Below, piece by piece: positions 5,570 through 8,826 of a DNA stretch of 8,826 nt. This DNA comes from Elusimicrobiota bacterium (GTDB taxonomy: Bacteria; Elusimicrobiota; Elusimicrobia; Elusimicrobiales; UBA9959). A model generated the notes under the pieces. That model did no database searches. It saw only the letters and a program-made list of their open reading frames with translations, and had not been told where the DNA came from. The stretch covers positions 1 through 8,826 of the forward strand of contig JAKLEK010000056.1 of assembly GCA_022703115.1 (NCBI GenBank). The letters run 5' to 3'. The stretch's first letter is position 1. Every line of letters begins with the position of its first letter. Made by a program: the position numbers and the translations under genes.

Positions 5570-7301
5570 TCCGCCCTTCAGGTTCCCTGTATTTTTCGGC
5601 GGGCAGGGCCACGGCGATCTCTCCGAGATGACCGGGGTTCGAGGCGGAAAAACCCAGACCCGACTCTTCGAAGCTGAAAGTATATGAAGTTTTCAGCAGG
5701 CGTTCAATGAAAGAGGCGAAATACTCCATGGTATCCACTTTTATCCTCCCCTCCGCCTGTTTGCGCTCAAGGAGAGCCTCCAGGTCCATGACCGCCTGCG
5801 GGTAGTTGTTCTCGATATCGTAGATATGGGAGTAGATGAGGCGCACCGTCCTGTTGCGTTCGGCGAACTCCGCCACTGAGCGCAGCCAGGCCGATACCTC
5901 CTCCAGGCTCTTTCCGGCCCGTTTCATCTCGTAAAGCGAGGCTTCCTTCCCGAAGGGCATCACAGGGAACGCGAAAACCTTGTCCGAGACCATCGCCGAA
6001 CCCAGGAAGGTGCGGTTCGGTCCGGAGCCGGTGTCGCCGGTATAGTAGTAGCCCTTGACCCCCAGGCGCTCCAGCACGGCTGTTGTTTCCGGCGTATGAA
6101 CTCCTTCCGGAGCCGCGTATTCGCGGACGGCGTAGCCGGTTATGGACGAGAGACACTCGTTGTTGCGTCTTATCTCGGCTTCGATCTCAGCCTTGCCGAA
6201 TTTGCCGGAAACGATGTTCTCCGCGAACCAGTTGTGCCCCCAGCCGCCGTGCGAGCCTATGGTCCCGTAGCGCATCAGTTCCTTCACGAGCGTCGATCCT
6301 TTTCCGCAGGCGTCGAAGCCCAGCCCGTCCTCCGGCCTGTCCCTGAAATCACCGGCTGTTATGTCTATGGAATATTTCAGGCTGCGGCTGAAATATCCGT
6401 TCTTTATGGCCCACGGTATGCCGGTGTGCTCCGCGGAGGAATCTATGTGCCAGTTCACGACTATGCCGCCCTTGGCCTCCGGGGTGTTGGCGAGGTGGGG
6501 TATGCGTCCCGCTTTGAAGAGCGCGGTCCGCAGGAACGCCCTCAGCGGCAGATCGTCGGAGAAGGACTTGTCGCGGCCCAGCGGCATATTGGCGTAAAAG
6601 ACCCGGCCTTTACCTGAGCCACGCAGCACCAGGCCCGGATAGGCCTTGCCGTCGTTCTTGGCGTATACGGCGGCCAGCAGCTCCGTTCTTCTGAGGCCCG
6701 GCAGCGCTTCGGCCCGGGCCATCGGGTACAGAAGCCTGCCGTAAGTATAGCCGGAGAGGAAATTCTCCTCGTCCAGTTTGCCGGACGGTATCTGCAGGAA
6801 TTTCGCGGCCTTCCCGTCCCTGAAACGGAAGTGGCCGTAGCAGTATAGGTCCGCCTTGTGTTCGGAGTAGGTCACCATGTTCACGCCTATCAGGTCGGTG
6901 AAAAGCCCCCGCTCCAGGAAGGCCCCGCCGCGCCCCCGCACGCCGGCGTCGTACACCACGACCGAAGTCCCGCCGGCGCCTGTGAATTCCTCCGTCCACG
7001 TTCCCAGCCCGGCCGGCAGTATCTGCGCGGCGCCGTCCGGGAAGATCACGGCCCGGCCCTGGGCGCCCAGGGCCGAAGCGTTCCTGGTGAGCAGGAGCGA
7101 GGCCCTCACTCTCGCGAAAAGGACCCCTTCCTCCTCCAGCACGCTTTCGTAGGCTTTTACGATATGGCCGTACTCCTTCATCTCGCCGGGATCGTACACC
7201 AGGTAGACCGGAACGTCCGGGGCGCGGAAATTATCGGAATAGAAGACCGCGGCCAGGGCCGCCGCGGAGACGAGCAGGAAGAAGATCCTCCACTTCTTCA
7301 C
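5487..7301 (-). CDS. Divergent polysaccharide deacetylase (CE4/NodB-like), membrane-anchored or secreted
   Basis: The 604-residue product starts with a hydrophobic signal or anchor (MKKW, then IFFLLVSAAALAAVFYS, about residues 5-22), placing the rest in the periplasm. Residues 30-270 form an alpha/beta domain resembling a glutamine-amidotransferase-like fold. Residues 278-545 look like a NodB-type barrel: NWHIDSS (Asp287), SHGGWGHNW (His351, His356), EYAAPEG (395-400), and IYSHIYD (His492). These sit where CE4 motifs 1, 2, 3 and 5 are expected. The first Asp of the usual DD pair is missing (HID replaces DD), the histidines are spaced H-x4-H instead of H-x3-H, and the Arg of motif 3 is absent. 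The chemistry may therefore differ, or the domain may bind rather than cleave. The start is GTG, sharing GTGA with the stop of the upstream gene. Its role is probably trimming or deacetylating the polymer during export (inference). Confidence 0.78.
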   Translation of the reverse strand: MKKWRIFFLLVSAAALAAVFYSDNFRAPDVPVYLVYDPGEMKEYGHIVKAYESVLEEEGVLFARVRASLLLTRNASALGAQGRAVIFPDGAAQILPAGLGTWTEEFTGAGGTSVVVYDAGVRGRGGAFLERGLFTDLIGVNMVTYSEHKADLYCYGHFRFRDGKAAKFLQIPSGKLDEENFLSGYTYGRLLYPMARAEALPGLRRTELLAAVYAKNDGKAYPGLVLRGSGKGRVFYANMPLGRDKSFSDDLPLRAFLRTALFKAGRIPHLANTPEAKGGIVVNWHIDSSAEHTGIPWAIKNGYFSRSLKYSIDITAGDFRDRPEDGLGFDACGKGSTLVKELMRYGTIGSHGGWGHNWFAENIVSGKFGKAEIEAEIRRNNECLSSITGYAVREYAAPEGVHTPETTAVLERLGVKGYYYTGDTGSGPNRTFLGSAMVSDKVFAFPVMPFGKEASLYEMKRAGKSLEEVSAWLRSVAEFAERNRTVRLIYSHIYDIENNYPQAVMDLEALLERKQAEGRIKVDTMEYFASFIERLLKTSYTFSFEESGLGFSASNPGHLGEIAVALPAEKYREPEGRNVSRDSDGYFYVALKNTREDSFFAPKR

Positions 7302-8332
7302 AGGACCACCCCCCCGCGCCCTTCGGTGCGCGCCTGGCCGTAGATGGCTACGTTCATGGAAAGCAGCAGGGACTTCTTGCCGATCACGGACTTAACCGCT
7401 CCCGGCCGGCCGACGGTGGTGTTCGGGTATATGATAACCTCGCCCTGGGAGAAGACGTTCCCGCCTATTCGGCAGTTCATCCCGATTATTATATCCCCCT
7501 CGGAAAAAAGCCCCCCTTCGATCACCGAACCGTGGCCGACGATGAGGTTGGAATGGGATTTTATGCTTTTCGTAGAGCGCGTATCGTCTCCCAGGCGGAG
7601 CTGTCCCCTGGCGAGGATATCCACCGGTATGACCATGCCCTCCTGCATTTCTATGGCCTGCATCCTGCGGTGCAGGATGTTCCGGTATTTTTCAAGGTCT
7701 ATCTTCTGGATCATCCTCCCGGGAGGGAAGCCCGGGGGCGGGACGGTCCTTATCTCGGCGGCGTAAAGCGTCCTGAAGCGGCATCCTTCTCCGAGAGTTA
7801 TTTTTCCGCAGCAGGCGGCGCTGACGCCCAGGTCGCAGCCCGGGCCGGCGGATATGTTCCCCCCGGAGCCGATCCAGCGTCTGACCCTGCTGCCCCCGCC
7901 GAGCCGGATGCTCCCGTCGGCGGCGAGCGCGCGCAGCGTGGATCCCTCGCCTACCGAGGCGTCCCCGGCGGCGTAAGCTTCTTTCAGGAAGACCGAGTTT
8001 TTCCCGGCCCGCAGCTTTCCGTATGAGAAGATAAGGTTCTCATGAGTGCGGTCCGCCCAGGCCGCGAAGTAAGGATGCAGCTCTACGGTCTCGTCGTCGA
8101 AGATCGAGAGAGTGCCGCGCACCGGCCAGCGCCCGGCGGAACCAAGTCTGCCGTATATCTTGCGGCGGAAAGCGTGGTAGAAATAGAGCGGGTCCTTCAC
8201 CAGGTCCCAGCTGATGGCCAGAGGCTTGTCGTCCCTCGGGCGCAGCAGCTCGGCCAGCCCCGGCAGAAAGGGCAGAAGGAACAGCATCGCGAAGATGCCT
8301 CCCAGCGCGCATACCAGTGCCGTTTCGCTCAT
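7298..8332 (-). CDS. Membrane-anchored left-handed beta-helix protein, bactofilin/polymer-forming-like
   Basis: The 344-residue product has one N-terminal membrane segment (about residues 5-28, ALVCALGGIFAMLFLLPFLPG). A mostly cytoplasmic-looking domain follows, with short repeated beta turns: VGEGSTLRALAADGSIRLGG, GSGGNISAGPGCDLG, and after a charged helix (IDLEKYRNILHRRMQAIEMQ) a second block LIVGHGSVIEGG, IIIGMNCRIGGNVFSQGEVI, VIGKKSLLLSMNVAI. These approximate six-residue turns with hydrophobic positions are the pattern of left-handed beta-helices, as in bactofilins and hexapeptide acyltransferases. I see no acyltransferase catalytic His in a recognisable setting, so a structural role is more likely. 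The ATG has GGAG 6 bases upstream and follows the glycosyltransferase stop by 16 bases; its own stop overlaps the deacetylase start. It may scaffold or localise the synthase (inference). Confidence 0.72.
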   Translation of the reverse strand: MSETALVCALGGIFAMLFLLPFLPGLAELLRPRDDKPLAISWDLVKDPLYFYHAFRRKIYGRLGSAGRWPVRGTLSIFDDETVELHPYFAAWADRTHENLIFSYGKLRAGKNSVFLKEAYAAGDASVGEGSTLRALAADGSIRLGGGSRVRRWIGSGGNISAGPGCDLGVSAACCGKITLGEGCRFRTLYAAEIRTVPPPGFPPGRMIQKIDLEKYRNILHRRMQAIEMQEGMVIPVDILARGQLRLGDDTRSTKSIKSHSNLIVGHGSVIEGGLFSEGDIIIGMNCRIGGNVFSQGEVIIYPNTTVGRPGAVKSVIGKKSLLLSMNVAIYGQARTEGRGGVVL

Positions 8333-8348
8333 GCCGTCTCCGGGCCGC

Positions 8349-8826
8349 TCACGGCGTCCGCCTGTACCGCAGCGTCTTCTGCCACTCAGTTTTCCTTCCG
8401 GCCAGCTGGTCCAGGAGGGCGTCCAGGAAGCCGTCGCTTATGTAGACCGCGTTGAAGAACACGTCCAGTATGATGAACGGCAGCAGCCTGACCCGGTAGG
8501 TGGAGCCGTCCAGGAATACGGCCGTCCCGATCTGGAAGAAAGTGGAAAAATTGCCGAACGAGTTGAATGCCACCGTGGCGAAGAAAAAAGGCAGGGCGAC
8601 CGCGTAGGCCGGTTCCCCGATGAAAAAGAGGGCGGTAAGGGACGCCACCGATCCAAGGAAGAGCGGCGGCATGGCGTAGATGAACAGGAGAAGCGCCCCG
8701 TCCAGCTTTTCCTTCCAGGAAAGCTTGCTGGCCCTGAGCAAAGGGAGCATGTACTTGAACATTACCTGCGAGTGACCGCGCGCCCAGCGTCTTATCTGCC
8801 GGCCCCGCACCGTCCAGTCCTCCGGG
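8349..8826 (-). CDS. Processive family 2 glycosyltransferase, C-terminal part (runs off the right edge)
   Basis: The frame is open to the right edge, leaving about 159 codons of the C-terminus. It begins PEDWTVRGRQIRRWARGHSQ; QIRRW (8784-8798) is the QxxRW motif of processive synthases such as cellulose, hyaluronan and PNAG synthases, which binds the acceptor end of the chain. After it come hydrophobic segments DGALLLFIYAMPPLFLGSV, SLTALFFIG, YAVALPFFFATVAF and RLLPFIILDVFFNAVYISDG, which form the transmembrane channel in this class, and a short cytoplasmic tail (GRKTEWQKTLRYRR). The catalytic GT-A domain and start lie outside the window. It is the most upstream operon gene visible; one or more genes may precede it. 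The expected role is polymerising a beta-linked sugar from a nucleotide sugar and threading it through the inner membrane. The polymer cannot be named from this part. Confidence 0.88.
   Translation of the reverse strand, partial: PEDWTVRGRQIRRWARGHSQVMFKYMLPLLRASKLSWKEKLDGALLLFIYAMPPLFLGSVASLTALFFIGEPAYAVALPFFFATVAFNSFGNFSTFFQIGTAVFLDGSTYRVRLLPFIILDVFFNAVYISDGFLDALLDQLAGRKTEWQKTLRYRRTP

Noticed and set aside
6096..6617. Plus-strand 173-codon frame opposite the deacetylase gene
   Set aside because: Antisense shadow with no recognisable domain; the minus-strand gene carries CE4-like motifs and fits the operon spacing.
7532..8026. Plus-strand 164-codon frame opposite the beta-helix gene
   Set aside because: Pro/Gly/Ala-rich antisense frame; the minus-strand gene has a membrane anchor, repeat pattern and coupled starts.
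3480..8826. Assignment of the operon to a pel, bcs or pga locus
   Set aside because: No PelF/PelG-type proteins, no BcsB/BcsC, and the barrel lacks the TPR part of PgaA; the synthase is only partly visible, so naming the polymer would be guesswork.

Overview
The window looks like chromosomal DNA from a diderm (Gram-negative type) bacterium. GC content is high, roughly 60% by eye. One gene ends in the C-terminal phenylalanine typical of outer-membrane barrels, two others begin with export signals, and ATA is used often for isoleucine despite the high GC. An Elusimicrobiota-like or deep-branching environmental lineage is my guess; nothing in the sequence proves it. I saw no insertion sequence, phage, CRISPR array, rRNA or tRNA.

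Left part (1-1061, minus strand): surE encodes a complete 255-residue nucleotidase. It overlaps by an ATGA the start of a secreted protein of unknown function that runs off the left edge. Middle (1062-1980): about 920 bases without a convincing gene, but not empty. They hold a putative surE promoter, a 219-base imperfect inverted-repeat element with nested hairpins (1204-1422), a compact three-helix structure (1487-1543), a doubtful 62-codon reading frame whose start resembles a PilZ domain, and a promoter-like site overlapping a palindrome (1899-1915).

Next (1981-3449, plus strand): a Ycf46-type AAA ATPase. Its natural N-terminus is separated from the rest by an apparent one-base frameshift near 2010-2013. 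It converges on the following operon, with a hairpin between the two stop codons.

Right part (3480-8826, minus strand; transcribed from right to left): five tightly packed genes with 11- and 16-base gaps, a 4-base GTGA overlap and an 83-base overlap. In transcription order they are: the C-terminal part of a processive family 2 glycosyltransferase with the QxxRW motif and membrane helices; a membrane-anchored left-handed beta-helix (bactofilin-like) protein; a membrane-anchored or exported, divergent CE4/NodB-like deacetylase; a YaiO-like outer-membrane beta-barrel; and UDP-GlcNAc 2-epimerase (wecB/mnaA type). Together they read as an envelope-spanning, synthase-dependent exopolysaccharide system: sugar-nucleotide supply, polymerisation and export, periplasmic modification and outer-membrane passage. 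The logic parallels PgaABCD, but the parts differ. This operon is the best candidate here for an undescribed system.
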